A DNA stretch of 64,000 nt from Spizellomyces punctatus DAOM BR117. Lineage: Eukaryota > Chytridiomycota > Chytridiomycetes > Spizellomycetales > Spizellomycetaceae. The DNA lies in NCBI RefSeq assembly GCF_000182565.1, contig NW_015971552.1, positions 307,353-371,352 on the forward strand. Reading direction: 5' to 3'. Below are positions 1-12,819 of this stretch, piece after piece. The position numbers and the translations under genes were made by a program. Every line of letters begins with the position of its first letter. Position 1 is the first letter of the stretch. The notes under the pieces are model-generated. The model made no database searches and had not been told where the DNA came from. It was given only the letters and a program-made list of their open reading frames with translations.

Positions 1-152
1 AGTAGTGTCATGGCAAGTGATGGATTGTCCAACTATGCCTCAATTGCTTAGTCGCACTCTTTCCGGTTGTAATGCGATTTTGATTTTTGTTGGCGGGTCC
101 AAGAAAACCAACCATCTAGCTCCGACCCTTGTTCTGCCAACAACCTTTGACC

Positions 153-1908
153 ATGATCTCGTCATTAGTCTGGGTGCGAAAAGGTGCTGCACAGCAAATT
201 CCGGACCGGTACCGTCTTACAGACGAAGAGTTCTCAAGTCTAGCGGACAGGATCGGCGCCCAATTGGAAGATGCACGTGAAGGATTGGAGGACGCCAAAA
301 ATGTGGATGTGACTATGGACGACGATATTCCAGATCAGCAGAAAGTTCAGACCGCTGGAAATGAAATGGATGAGGAATTGGCAGAATATAACCTAGACAC
401 ATACGACGATGATTCGGAACCTGAAGAAGAAAATTCGACAGCCATACCTCTCTTCAGTAAAATTCAAGGGTTAACGTACCACGGCAGCAATGACGAGGAC
501 CCATATGTCACAGTGAAAGATCAAGAAGATGAGAATGAAGAACTTCGTGAGATGGAGATCATGCCCGGCGATAACCTGCTTCTTGCTGCCAAAACCGAAG
601 ACGATATCTCGCATCTCGAAGTTTACCTGTACGAAGAGGAGGAAGACAATTTGTTCGTTCATCACGATATTATGCTTCCCAGCTTTCCTCTTTGCCTGGA
701 ATGGATGGATTTCAGGGTTGGGAAGAAGAAAGATTTGTCCACACCTGGAAACTATGTTGCCATTGGAACATTCGATCCTGAGGTAGAGATTTGGGATTTG
801 GACATGGTCGACGCTGTGTACCCCGAATGTATCCTAGGCGGAACGTCGCAACCGGGCCTTGATGCGGGGGAAGGTGGAAAGAAGAAGAAGAAGAAGTTTG
901 GTCCTGCCCGTGTGGCCAAAAAGGCCAATGCAGAGCGACATGTTGATGCTGTTATGAGCATCTCCTGGAACTCTTCGCATCGGAATCTCATTGCGACAGG
1001 CTCAGCGGATACTACAGTCAAGCTATGGGACCTTTCAGCTCCCGAGAAGGCTGTTAGAAGCTTCACGCAGCACAAAGACAAGGTCCAAGGTGTTGCTTGG
1101 AATAAGGGCGAGCCCACAGTATTGCTGACGGGTGGCTACGACAAACGGTGCTGTGCCTTCGATTCGCGTGCACCAACAGCCGTGACGGAGTGGAAGTTGA
1201 AAGCTGATGTTGAATGTATCAAGTGGGATCCTTTCCATCCTGAGAGATTCTTTGTAAGTCTGGGGCTGGAAGAATTATGATGGTTGTAGAATTCTAATGC
1301 TCTCACGTTCTTGCAGGTAAGTACGGAGGATGGACTGGTAAAATGCTTTGACGCCCGCCAAAGCGGCACCGCGCCGCTTTTCACGCTCCACGCCCACGAT
1401 GCTGCTGTGTCTTCATTCGACGTTAGCCCAGTCATAGAGGGACTTCTGGTCACAGGCTCTACCGACAAAATGGTGAAAGTTTGGAACGTCAAAGATGCCA
1501 AGCCAAGCTGCCTGGTGTCGAGAGACTTGGATCTGGTACGTTTCCCATAGTTTCCCCAGTCAATGCTTATTGACGCTGATCCAATAATGGTTTTTACTAT
1601 TGTAGGGCAAAATCTTTGCAGCCACCTTCTCCCCAGACTCTCCATATTGTGTCGCGGCGGCAGGAAGCAAAGGAAAAGTTTTGGTGTGGAATCTGGAAAA
1701 TAACGCTGGTGTAAGACGAGCATTCGGTCCCACTCAGTTCAACGAAACCGCTGTCCAAGCAAATACGCCACGGAAAGAGATTACGGGAGTTGAGTCGGAT
1801 CACGAGGGCGATGAGGACGAAGATGAGGAAGCCGTGGACGGGATGGCTATGGATGTGGACCAGGATCAGGACGAGGACGATGAAGATGAAGACGAAGATC
1901 ATGTATGA
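153..1908 (+). CDS. PWP1: Pwp1-type WD40 ribosome biogenesis protein
   Basis: Three exons (153-1253, 1317-1535, 1606-1908) give about 540 aa. The ATG at 153 starts MISSLVWVRKGAA, the usual Pwp1 N-terminus; an in-frame TTG further upstream is not used as the start. An acidic N-terminal third is followed by WD40 repeats, with units ending SADTTVKLWD, STDKMVKVWN and GSKGKVLVWN. The extreme C-terminus is a run of Asp and Glu (DQDQDEDDEDEDED). Pwp1 is a nucleolar WD40 protein needed for 60S pre-ribosome maturation. Both introns are GT-AG and fall between codons. It converges on the gene at 2089, with 180 bp between the stops. Confidence 0.93.
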
Positions 1909-2088
1909 TAAGAGGTCTGTGATGATGGGGCGGCTATGGTAGAATGCATCGCTGAGTTCCTTGTAGATAGTCATAAGTACGATCATTGTTCGCATATACA
2001 CAACCCAAGTATAATAGCATATTTACTATAAACAGAGTAAAATCAATAGCAGCTAGCCTAGTCTCATATAATACGGGAAGGATTCCCT

Positions 2089-3730
2089 CTACGACTTCGA
2101 GAGAAAGCCTCCCGCCCTCTGTGCAAATGCTTTATTTCTCCGTATCATGTCGGCAGCGCTGGCGCTTTCTCCGGAGAATGTCTGCCTGTGGAGATCTCTG
2201 AGAAAGCTCTCGCCCTGCGCTCCTCCAGCTCTTTCCAACCTCTTCATTCTTGCGTCCATGTCACGCGCATGCTCTTCTGCATCCTGTCTACGCTCTTCCT
2301 CAACGCGCTTAGTCCGCGCCGCGTCCCATTCCTGAGCATTATTCATCATCTCAGCTAACCGGCGTTCACGTTCGCTCTCTAAGGCCTTCTTCCGAGCCTC
2401 ATACTCTGCATGAGCGGTACTTAGCACGGTATTCGTTTTGGACAGGCTTTCGGCAGATGGCGTTGGAGGTGATTGACGGGTATCATGCTGTTTGCCATCG
2501 GTAACAGGTGGACGTGGAGAAGGTGAAGAGCGCCGTCTTCGCGGCGACATATGGTTTGGTCGGCTGGACTCAGGAGGTGATCGAAACGATCTGCCGTCCC
2601 GTGGTTGGGAGCGTCTTCCACCACGTTCTCCCACAGGGGATGGTGATCGGAATGGTGACTTCCTTCTCGGCCGTTCTCTTGGCAATGATGGAGAACGGCG
2701 GGAGGGCCTTTCGATCGATCCGGAAGGAGATCGCCTCCACATTCTACTTCTTACTGGCGATGGAGAAGGTCGTGATGTTCTCTCTATGGATGCAGAGGGA
2801 GATGCCCTTCTGAATGTCCCTCTCCTCGCAGGTGAGGGGGAACGTCGCGAAAACCACCCGCCGGAAACCGAAGGAGAACGTCTTCTATATCGATTACGTT
2901 CTACGGACGAAGATCGTCTTGTCGAGCGCCCAAATGACCGAGAGCGGGATCGTCGGTTATGATGACCATTGCTTCGGCCGTTCTCTCGGCCGTGCACAGC
3001 AATGTCAACTTTCGTGCTTTTAGCAGCCCTACGCAGTTCAGTGTTTTGACTGGAATCACTATCGCTGTCTTCGTCCCTCACGCGCTTCTTTTTCTCTCTC
3101 TTGTGTTTTTTTTCTTTCTTGTCCTTCTTGCTTCCTCTGTCCTTTTTTCCAGACTTGGCCTCTTTTAGTTTTTTCAATTCAACGGGGTTGTTGAGGACAG
3201 CTTGCAACGACGCATGCTCGCGCTTTTTGATCGCTAGTAAGGGGTCCTCACGAATTTTTGCCTGCGTGTCACGCACGGTGTTTGCGGTAACCCCGTACAC
3301 ATTCGCTCGGTCGAATGAAGCGCTAGATTCGATCTCTTGAATAGTTTTCCCCTGCTCAACCAACTTGTCGACCCGCTTTTTACCGAGCAAGTATGCTTCT
3401 CGATCCTCATCGACTGCCTTGTTTCCACCTCCGGCTGAAGAATACATCCAGTCAAGTCTCTCCGTGCGTTTCTTGACTTTCCCGGCGGCCTCCGATAGCG
3501 CTTGGAGCTCCATCATTTGCCGTTCTTCGTTTTTCTCTTTCAGAAGTTGATCCATCTTCTTGCGCTCCTCCTCCGCTTCCCGTTCCTTTTTCCATACCTT
3601 CTCCTGGTTCCGAAGGGTTGCGGGATGCCATGATTTCTTCAAATTCTGGAAACAAAAAAAGGAAACGGATGAGCGACAGCTAGACTGTAAGGAAGCACCC
3701 GTCCTTACGCACCAAGTCTCCTCCTCCCAT
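2089..3730 (-). CDS. CWC25: Pre-mRNA splicing factor Cwc25 (CCDC49)
   Basis: Two exons on the minus strand: a tiny first exon (3730-3713, MGGGDL) and a main exon (3645-2089), about 524 aa. The first exon is inferred from the family signature MGGGDLNLKKSWHP, which forms exactly when the intron 3712-3646 (GTGCGT...CAG) is removed. The N-terminus has the Cwf25 region (TLRNQEKVWKKEREAEEE, then LDWMYSS). The middle is a long Arg/Ser-rich block (about residues 230-400, bases 2500-2960) with many RRSPS units, typical of spliceosomal proteins. Cwc25 joins the activated spliceosome and promotes the first transesterification. The RS block also creates long open frames on the other strand; these are not genes. 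Confidence 0.92.
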
Positions 3731-4057
3731 CTTGGCAAGTTACTGATTGTCACCAACCAGAGGCTGATGATTCAAGGGCAGGGACTCAAGGATCAGGTAG
3801 ACGGGATGGTGTGGGACTATACCTTTGAGCACGCGCAGTCTTGTTGAACTTTCACTGCTGCTAAACCTTTCTGGTCACGTGCATTTGCATCCAGTTCATA
3901 GTGTGGAGGCGATTGAAAATGGCACTAGGACCCATTATTATCCGGATTAATCCGGTTAATCATATCGCATAATCAGAACCCCCCTCTATCGCTCAGATTG
4001 GTGTGGCATGTATTGTAATGTTTTTTTTTTTTTCTGCGGTGAGGCGCATGCCAAAGG

Positions 4058-4070
4058 TCTATAAAAGGGG
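4058..4070 (+). promoter_or_regulatory. Candidate TATA-box promoter
   Basis: TATAAAAGGGG follows a poly-T tract and precedes a C/T-rich stretch (4077-4105) like fungal transcription start regions. The first good ATG lies about 110 bp downstream at 4167. The sequence resembles a strong core promoter, but nothing proves that it is used. Confidence 0.35.
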
Positions 4071-4166
4071 GGCCTTTTCCCTCTTTCCTCTTTACCCATC
4101 CTCGACTCGAAGCATCTGCGCAACGCTCATTGCGACCCACACAACCTCATCGTGACTCGGTCAACC

Positions 4167-4545
4167 ATGAGAATGCAGATGTGGTGGTGCCGAGGACCTC
4201 GCCCTCCCGACAGCAACAACGGACAGAACCAGCAGCAACCAGTTGGATCTGTTGACAAACTTACTATTATGTTGCCACATTTGTTGAGCTTGGTTGGTAT
4301 GTACCGATGGCTTTTCTTGCATTTCTTGTCATCGGGTCACCTCGCTGACATGCAGTTTTTTTAGTCTCCAAGCCTTTGTCACTGAAAATCCACCAGCTTG
4401 TGACGCTGCCCAGTCGATTCGCTCCTGGATGCAAGAGTCTGGCTTCAATGCCATCAAGAGTTCTGGATCAAGGCCTAGTAGGGACCGTGTGTGGTGGTGG
4501 GCAATTATCCGGTTAGAACCAACCGTTACAGTATTGCGTGTATAA
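4167..4545 (+). CDS. Possible small spliced gene of unknown function
   Basis: Weak candidate. The ATG at 4167 opens MRMQMWWCRGPRPPD, and the frame runs to about 4290, where a GT donor (GTATGT at about 4298, or GTACCG a few bases on) could pair with the acceptor TTTTTTTAG at 4364. With the later donor the frame continues through AFVTENPPACDAAQSIRSW to a stop at 4545, about 100 aa in all. With the earlier donor it ends near 4513. I recognise no domain. Support is only the upstream TATA box, an intron-like segment and protein-like composition. It could equally be a decayed mobile element. Confidence 0.25.
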
Positions 4546-5027
4546 TTGTCTAGTAGTAGCTTAGCTTTTCCGAACCGGTTGTCGCCGGTTTATTCCCTGG
4601 TGTAGTAGCTAGTGCCAGTTTCTGTCACCCCTACACTAAACTTGCCTCTCAATGGAACTTTGCCCGCATTGTTATTGAAGGCCACATCTGTACACATGTA
4701 AATATGAGGTTGAATAATACGATCTGGCGTAAGTTCAGGGCGGCGAGGAGGAAAACATGCATCGATTCTGTCCAGTGTGCTTGCCAATTGAACAAGTCGT
4801 AGTCGAGTGAGCATACTCACAGGCGTTACCAATGATTTACCAATAAGAGTTTCCTCCGAGAGCTATCTGCAGGTTAAAAAACCGATAACTTCTGCCGTCT
4901 ATCTCTTGGAAAGCTGGTGCTCTTTTCCGTCCAATTTACAAACAGATGTGGAATTGAGTCATGATGACTAAGCCAGGCCACCATGCTGTCAGCTCTCAAC
5001 AGTCACCCGCTCGAGTTTTACGCCAAC

Positions 5028-6115
5028 ATGGGCAACTTACTGGGAAAGGACAAATCAAAAGGGCCAAAGATAACTTCAAAGGACAAGGCCATTTTGGACC
5101 TGAAAATACAACGAGACAAACTACGACAATATCAAAAAAAGGTGGACGTTGGATACCATCGCGCCTTTCTCGAAATGTGTCAAATGGCAACTTTGAGTGA
5201 ACGTTTCTCGCTCTGGCATCGTAGATTCAGGTCATTCTCTCCCGGGAAGTGGAAGTTGCGAAGCATCATCTTCGTTCTGGAGATCAAGGGCGAGCTTTAT
5301 TGGCCCTCAAAAAGAAGAAGTACCAGGAGCACCTGCTGGCAGAAACCGATCAGCAGCTTCTCAACCTAGAACAATTGGTACTGATTTCTCAATACTCTAC
5401 TCAAAGCCGTCAGCCACTCATCTAATTTTCATTGTACAGACGAGCCAGATTGAGTTTGCGCTGGTTGAACAAGATGTCGTCAAGGGACTCCAGCAAGGAA
5501 ATGAAATTCTTAAACAAATACATCAAGAAATGTCATTGGATGCTGTTCAGAAGCTAATGGACGATACAGCTGATGCGATTGCCTATCAAGCGGTAATCTG
5601 CAATTTGAAATCTTTACCCCCAGTGGTAGGCTGACCTTTCGCCCACTTGCAATAGGAAATTGATGAGTTGATTAGTGGAAAAATATCTCCCGAGGATGAG
5701 GAGGAAATCATGGCACAGCTGGATGCATTAGAGGCAGAAGAGGTACTTCCGCCTTATTTTTTGCTTACTGTATCCGCTTGATCGTTTGGTTCATTGCCTC
5801 CATGGCATGCATTCAATTGCAGATAGCAGCAAGGTTGCCCGATGTCCCAGCGGCGAAAGGCAAGGGATCAGAAGCCACACAATCCGTTTCGGCTAATAAA
5901 CTGCCCATTGATTTGAATGACCTCCCCCCAGTCCCTACAAAGGAGTTACCCAGGTTGGAAGAGCCAGACGAAGGTACGTCTCGACATTTCTGATAAATCT
6001 GGTGATAGAATGAGGTAGTTATTATTGACATTTTATAGCGGCGGAACATGCGAAGATATCCAAAATTGCTAAGGCGCGAGCTGAACCGAAATTGGAAGAG
6101 CCATTAATGGCATAG
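5028..6115 (+). CDS. VPS20: ESCRT-III subunit Vps20 (CHMP6)
   Basis: Six exons (5028-5147, 5231-5377, 5440-5592, 5656-5742, 5823-5973, 6039-6115), about 244 aa. It opens MGNLLGK, giving Gly2 for N-myristoylation as in the family, then DKAILDLKIQRDKLRQYQKK, the Vps20/CHMP6 signature. The helices LLALKKKKYQEHLL, VEQDVVKGLQQGNEILKQIH and EIDELISGKISPEDEEEI follow. It ends LEEPLMA. Vps20 links ESCRT-II to polymerisation of Snf7 at endosomes. The first donor (GTTGGA) is unusual and was chosen because it alone keeps the alignment of the first helix. A second ESCRT-III gene, VPS24, lies 12 kb away. Confidence 0.93.
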
Positions 6116-6214
6116 CGAGATCAAATCTCAATCTGTATTACACAACAAAAAAAAACCCCCCACGGCCACAGGCGAGCTGGTCTCGCGATTGATCGACAAA
6201 AGCCAACCAGCGCT

Positions 6215-6871
6215 TCATTTAGACCATAAATCATGTCCAATAGGCATTTCTTTTACTCGCTCGATCACTTCCAGAACGGTGCCAACTATGTCCTTTTGAA
6301 TCTCCTCTACGGGTCTATCGGCATCTATCACTCTCCAAGTCGGGTCTTGTTCTTTCAGTTGCTTAAAACAACCGCGGACTTTTTCCTGGAACTCGATCTT
6401 CTCATACCTCTCCCCACCGAATCCACCCCTTGTTGCAGCAACTTCAATAGGTATCTCCATATAAATAACCAGGTCCGGCGTCAACAGGCCTTTATCTGGT
6501 CCCTTGCACCAGTTGAGATCTAGACCTTTGGCTGCAGTATAAGCGACACCCGAGTACGCGTATCTGTCGACAATAACTGTTGTGCCATTCAACAGAGCGT
6601 CTTCCAGCTCTTTCACAGCCTCCCATCGATTTGCGGAGAACAGTAAGTGTATCGCTTCGTCGCTTAATTCGGGTTCGCTAGTAGAACTCAGGTACGATGA
6701 AATAAGGGCGCCTGTGGTTGAGGTTCGGTCTGGAAAGCGGCGGAGGATGGACGGAATTTGGTGGGAAGAGAGGTTTTGCGTGAGGAGTGCAGTTTGAGTT
6801 GATTTTCCTGAACGGTCGACACCTTCAAAGACAATTAAAGCGCCGCGCCGACGCGGCATATTTGCCAGCAT
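6215..6871 (-). CDS. CDC8: Thymidylate kinase
   Basis: Single exon, about 218 aa from the ATG at 6871 (MLANMPRRRG); a second ATG at 6859 is possible. It phosphorylates dTMP to dTDP with ATP. The P-loop is FEGVDRSGKSTQ (residues about 15-26), the DR motif DRYAYSGVAYTAAKG carries the thymidine-binding Arg, and the lid region RGGFGGERYEK is present. Length fits eukaryotic TMP kinases (about 210-220 aa). An in-frame non-ATG codon further upstream (6901) only lengthens the open frame. Confidence 0.94.
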   Translation of the reverse strand: MLANMPRRRGALIVFEGVDRSGKSTQTALLTQNLSSHQIPSILRRFPDRTSTTGALISSYLSSTSEPELSDEAIHLLFSANRWEAVKELEDALLNGTTVIVDRYAYSGVAYTAAKGLDLNWCKGPDKGLLTPDLVIYMEIPIEVAATRGGFGGERYEKIEFQEKVRGCFKQLKEQDPTWRVIDADRPVEEIQKDIVGTVLEVIERVKEMPIGHDLWSK

Positions 6872-7180
6872 GCTGAATGGGTGTTGGTAAGTAGAAAACA
6901 ACGCGTCGTCCGTTGTGGTCCATGCCCGTCCGACTCTGACTCACGTCCGTCCTTCCCAATTCCTGCGAGTGCCAAATCTTTGCACGATATCGTGCTATTT
7001 GTATTGCCAGACTCTTCTTATTTTCAAATTGAATCTGCCTAGCTCGACTGTGGAAGGCTTGCTCCACCATTGCCTGCCAGCGCCGTGAGAGTACCGGTGT
7101 ATTTCAAGTCAAAGCTCAATCACCTGGAAGGCTGCACCTTGCCTTTCGGCTGCTTGCGCACTTGCTCCGGCAAAAGCGTG

Positions 7181-9498
7181 ATGGAGGAGGACATTGACAT
7201 GTTCGACTATGGTGGAACCTTGGGCGGCCTCCGTGACGGGGAACCAGACCTTGGCGGTAAGCACACAGCGCGGATGCTGTTTCCCGGTCACCCTTTACGG
7301 TTCTATGACATTGGAAATATAGGCAAGGTCTTGCCGGAGCATGATCGATCGAACTCGTCGACATCGTCGTTCTCGAGCACCATATCTGCAAATAATTCCA
7401 TGCGCAGGCCAACCTCACTGAACCAGTTTGCGGAATGCCAGCCGGAGCTACAAATTACTTCTCCGAATCTTGTACAGTTACTGAAAGATGAGATGACAGC
7501 ATACTATAGAGGTCAGGGTAGCCATAGAAATGATGTTGGAGTAAGTGGTGACGATAACGGTGTAGGAGCCTAGTAGATCGCACATAATCGCCCTAACCGG
7601 AGAGGATACGCATAATAGGTGATTCGGACCAACATACCGTTGCACCCCGCTGGGTATGTTGGCTACTTTGAGGTAGAGGTTTTGGATGCCGGGGAAAGAG
7701 GGTACAGATGCGGTGACTTGAGAAAGTCTGATAAGGATCATCCATACTAAATGAGGACCGCTGCGATACTCCCAGCTGCGTCTCTATTGGCCTCTCGCAC
7801 AGTGAATCTTCGGCTAATAAGCATGCTGGATCGGATTCAAGGTATTCTACCAAATACTAGTAATGGTTTTGAAACCTGGATGCTAGCATGCGGAACGTTG
7901 AAACGAAATTGTAGGTCTTGGAGCTGGCTTGGAGCTGAAGCCCGTCGACTTCACGACTCGCGGCGGTGGGCCTTGATGATGATGTACTCTTTTCAACCTA
8001 GCTTCTAACCCGCAATTAACGTCTTTGCTCAGAGACCCATACGCAGCGGGTGTGAAGATTAAAAGCAAAGATGTGATGGGATGCGGATACCACTTCGAAA
8101 AGGGTGTCATTTTCTTTACACTGAACGGACGATCACTAGGTGATTCAAATTCGCGCTGGAGTATGTGAATTATTGTCTAATCAGCGCACATTCTGTAAGG
8201 TGTGGCGTTCCAGGATGCTAAAGGTGATCTCTTTCCTACAGTCGGCTTGCACAGCCCCGGAGAATGTGTAAGACTTAATTTCGGGGGAAGGCCCTTTGAT
8301 TTTGATATTTGCGCGTACATTGAGGTAGTCTACGGTGTTAAGACGATTTGACAAGCTGAGGGCTAAAGACACGTAAAGGAGGAAAAACGCTCTAACATGC
8401 AGCGAATCCGTGCGCTACCATTGTCGAATCAAGATACTGACTGGATAATACAGTCCTACCTTTTGCATTGTGGTTACGCAGAAACGTTCGAAACGCTTTG
8501 TGGATCCCAACCTCCTCCAGGTATAGTATCTCTCATGCTACCCTTCATTTCAGTAAGGGCGAACCTTCTTATATGTTGCAGGGCAAGGCCAACTTCTCGA
8601 AATGCTGGAGATTCGGAAGGGTAAACACTATTTTACATCGCGTGGCAAGGGTCATTCTAATATACTTCATAATTAGCCATCCGACGCTTGATACTGACAG
8701 GAGATATCGCAGCAGCACAGGCATTGACGCACCTTCATTTTCCCTCAGTTCTGGATCCCGGTGGAGGTTCGCGCAATGTGCGACTCCGCTTGTTTTGTGA
8801 ATGTCAACAATTTGTTGAGCTCGTGAGAAAAGGGGCGCAAGAGGATGAACTCATTAGTACGATGCAGACTAATCTCGGAACATTTTATCGCGGCGACGTA
8901 GAAGGGTGCCACTTGGATGACGAATTGCATAAGATGTTACAGGTGCGGTGATAACACAAAGTATGTGATCACCCTTGTATGTGAACGGCATAAACACCTG
9001 CATCAGGCAGTAGTTTCGTTAATCGCCTATGACAATCCTTCGGCTGCGCCGCAGCAAGAGCTACTTGACGAGAGGCAACGGGAGGTGGTAGCAGACATGT
9101 TGAATGACGCAATCATTGGTATGATCGTTTTGCTTTATGTGGTTTTAATGGGGGTAGGGTTAGATTTCATGACGGCTCAATTGCTGCTTGTGGTCTGACA
9201 CCCTTTCTGCAAATCACTCTCCCTCTCTCTCTCTCGCTCTTGCCACATGGATCACATTTCCTTAGCCTCAATGAGTAACCCGCCACCCTCTCTTAACTTG
9301 GACCTCCTCCTGCGTCAGCTTGTTTTGGTCCGCAGTCGCTTGCGCGTTTTCCAAGATGGAGTCGATTCCCGGAGCATCGGAAAAGGTCATTACAGTCCTA
9401 GGAGAGGGACGGAAGGAGGCGAAGAACTTCGGCCCTCGTCTGCTTATTCGAGAGCAGGGCTAGAGTTGGCGGATATCACGGCGGAAGTTGTTGCGTAG
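7181..9498 (+). CDS. GID1: RanBPM/Gid1-type SPRY-LisH-CTLH protein
   Basis: Eleven exons (7181-7540, 7619-7701, 7776-7841, 7915-7965, 8033-8139, 8200-8324, 8379-8520, 8582-8620, 8677-8942, 9007-9118, 9266-9498), about 527 aa. The SPRY region runs about 105-264 (HPAGYVGYFEVEVLDAGERG, GCGYHFEKGVIFFTLNGRSLG, PTVGLHSPGECVRLNFG). A LisH motif follows (WIIQSYLLHCGYAETFETL, about 285-305), then the CTLH/CRA helices with VSLIAYDNPS and the terminal LDLLLRQLVLVRSRL. This order defines RanBP9/10 and yeast Gid1/Vid30, scaffolds of the GID/CTLH ubiquitin ligase. The centre of the SPRY (exons 3-4) is divergent and its borders are the least certain. The first ATG at 7181 starts MEEDIDMFDYGG. Confidence 0.87.
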
Positions 9499-9740
9499 AA
9501 ACAGGTCAACCGTATCACAATGACGGGTAGAAAGTGTATGATTCTTGTGGTTCTTTGCATGGAATATCTTCCTTGCGATTAGCTTTACACGGCGGATTCT
9601 AATACGTGTGTTTTCTTTGTACATATTATCAAATAAAAGAGCATTACATGGCACGCTTTATTATTGTACCGCACCTCGGAGACGTCCTTCACCTGGTGAC
9701 GCTTGACTCTACAAACAGGCGCGAAACATTGTTGGACTAC

Positions 9741-11022
<1,282 letters not shown>

Positions 11023-11150
11023 CTCTGTGGTTTGACATGGTTGGAATGCAACATCGCAAACTACTGTACAGTACCATGGCACACTTGTAAAAATAAATTA
11101 AGTCTATTTCGCAGAATAAACACTGCTAGTCAGTTATCAATGTGCATGGA

Positions 11151-12819
11151 TCAACTCCAAGACTCCTTGCCCACCCGTAGTCTATCTACGTTTCCTCCCA
11201 GAAAGTACGGCCTAAGCTTTTCGGGTATACGTAATTGGCCATCTTCTAGTTGATGCGTTTCCAGCAGAGCAATGATGAGACGGGGGACGGCACACGCTGT
11301 TCCATTAATTGTGTGCACAAAGTCAGTGGTGTTTGGGGATGGGGAAGAGACGAAGTGGCGAATGTTGAGCCTGCGTGTTTGGTAGTCAGTGCAGTTGGAA
11401 GCACTGGAGATCTGCAAGAAGGATTGTTTTTCAGTTACAATACGAGTTATGGGTTGCAAAAAGGCCATTTGTACCTCTCCCCACGCCTTCCGCCCAGGCA
11501 TCCATGCTTCCATGTCATATTTCTGATACGCAGGCGCTCCAAGATCATGAGTAGGCATGTTAAGAATCCTGAAGCAGAGCTCCAAATCTTCAAATATTTC
11601 CTTCTGGATGTCCACCATCTCTTTCAGAGCATTATCACTTTCACCTTTTGCTGTAATACTAAACATTTCAACCTTTGTAAACTGATGTACCCGGTACAAG
11701 CCTCTATTTGTGGCACCAGCCTGTCCTTCAGCCCGAAAGGATTTGCCTAAGGCTACCATTTTAATCGGCAGCTTCTCAGACAAAACGATTTCGTTGGCGT
11801 ACATGGCTGCTAATGGAAACTCGGCCGTCGCAGACAAACACAGTTGCATTGGATCGCGTCGTGCGTTGAAAGGCAGACGGGCCTCGCTTGCTGCATGGGG
11901 TTCAATATAGTAAGTTTGGGGGTCTTCTGTTCTTGGATTAAAACCGCATGCTTCAAGGACCTCATGTCGGATAAGATCTGGTGTTGTCACCGGTACGAAC
12001 CCGCGGGCTATACATCTGTCGATAGCGTACCGGGTCAAAGCCATTTCCAGGAGCGCACCGGCATTACGAAGGTAATAGAAACTTGATCCTGTAGCTTTCC
12101 CAGCGCGTTCGAAATCCACCATGTCATGTAACGACGCCAGCTCCATATGGTCCCGCAAGGGAGCACCTGAGTCAAACACAGCCGCTCGAGGACTACCGAC
12201 TGTGTCAACCAGCCCCGCTTTCGATTCATCGCCTATAGGTACCGATGGATGCGTGTCGTTCGGTATATGCCGCGCTTCTTCGTACAGAGCTGCTTGCATA
12301 TTTGCCACCTGCTCTTCTTTCTCAGCAACCAACTTCTTTAAAGTCTTCCCCTCCTCCGCCAGCTGATTCTTGCGATTCAACGCCTCAACCACGTCATCTT
12401 TCCGTTGCTTTTTTAAGATACCCACGATTGCGGCCATCTCCGTTGCAATCTTGTTCCTTCGCCTTCTCAACTCTGCCAATTCAAAGTCTGCCGTAACGAA
12501 CTTATCGTAAAGAGACACTACCCGCGATACATCCAAGTCCAAGACGTTTCGGTTTATGGCATTTTGTTGTATGTAGGCAGCGTTCTCACGGATATAGCGA
12601 TAATTGAGATGCGGATTGAACTGGCGAGCAGACACCTGAGGTCCTGGGACATCGGTCGAATTTCGGCTGGCAGGCCGGACACCAGTAGAGAATGGGCGCG
12701 CTATAAGACAGAAGGTATAAGTTAGTACCGAAGATGAAGAGAACATGGGAGTATATACCTCTCCATAATATCACCCGTCGGAGTGCGAACATTTGGCTAC
12801 CCTTACGGGGGGACAGCAT
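11151..12819 (-). CDS. Seryl-tRNA synthetase, probably mitochondrial
   Basis: Three exons (12819-12759, 12700-11475, 11411-11151), about 515 aa. The first exon encodes a basic, Ser/Arg-rich leader (MLSPRKGSQMFALRRVILWR), and splicing adds ARPFSTGVRPA, a plausible mitochondrial presequence. A coiled-coil tRNA-binding arm (about 70-160) precedes the class II core: motif 2 FRAEGQAGATNRGLYRVHQF and motif 3 ISSASNCTDYQTRRLNIRH. The enzyme charges tRNA-Ser. The second intron (11474-11412, 63 nt) interrupts motif 3 between GE and ISSAS; it is a multiple of three and contains no stop. The stop is about 130 bp downstream of the SIW14 start on the same strand. Confidence 0.93.

Larger units (their letters stand above)
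3731..5027. other. 1.3-kb intergenic region with a core promoter and possible mobile-element scar
   Basis: Between the divergent CWC25 and VPS20 genes. It holds AT-rich near-repeats of the form TTATCCGGATTAATCCGGTTAA (about 3945-3962) and a related TTATCCGGTTAGAACC near 4505. It also has a T12 tract (4021), a clear TATA box (TATAAAAGGGG, about 4060) followed by a pyrimidine-rich stretch, and a possible small spliced reading frame described separately. On the minus strand 4590-4820 is an open frame of 80 codons with no recognised similarity. Confidence 0.5.

Noticed and set aside
2492-2962. Plus-strand frames of 100-156 codons
   Set aside because: They are shadows of the Arg/Ser-repeat region of CWC25 on the other strand.
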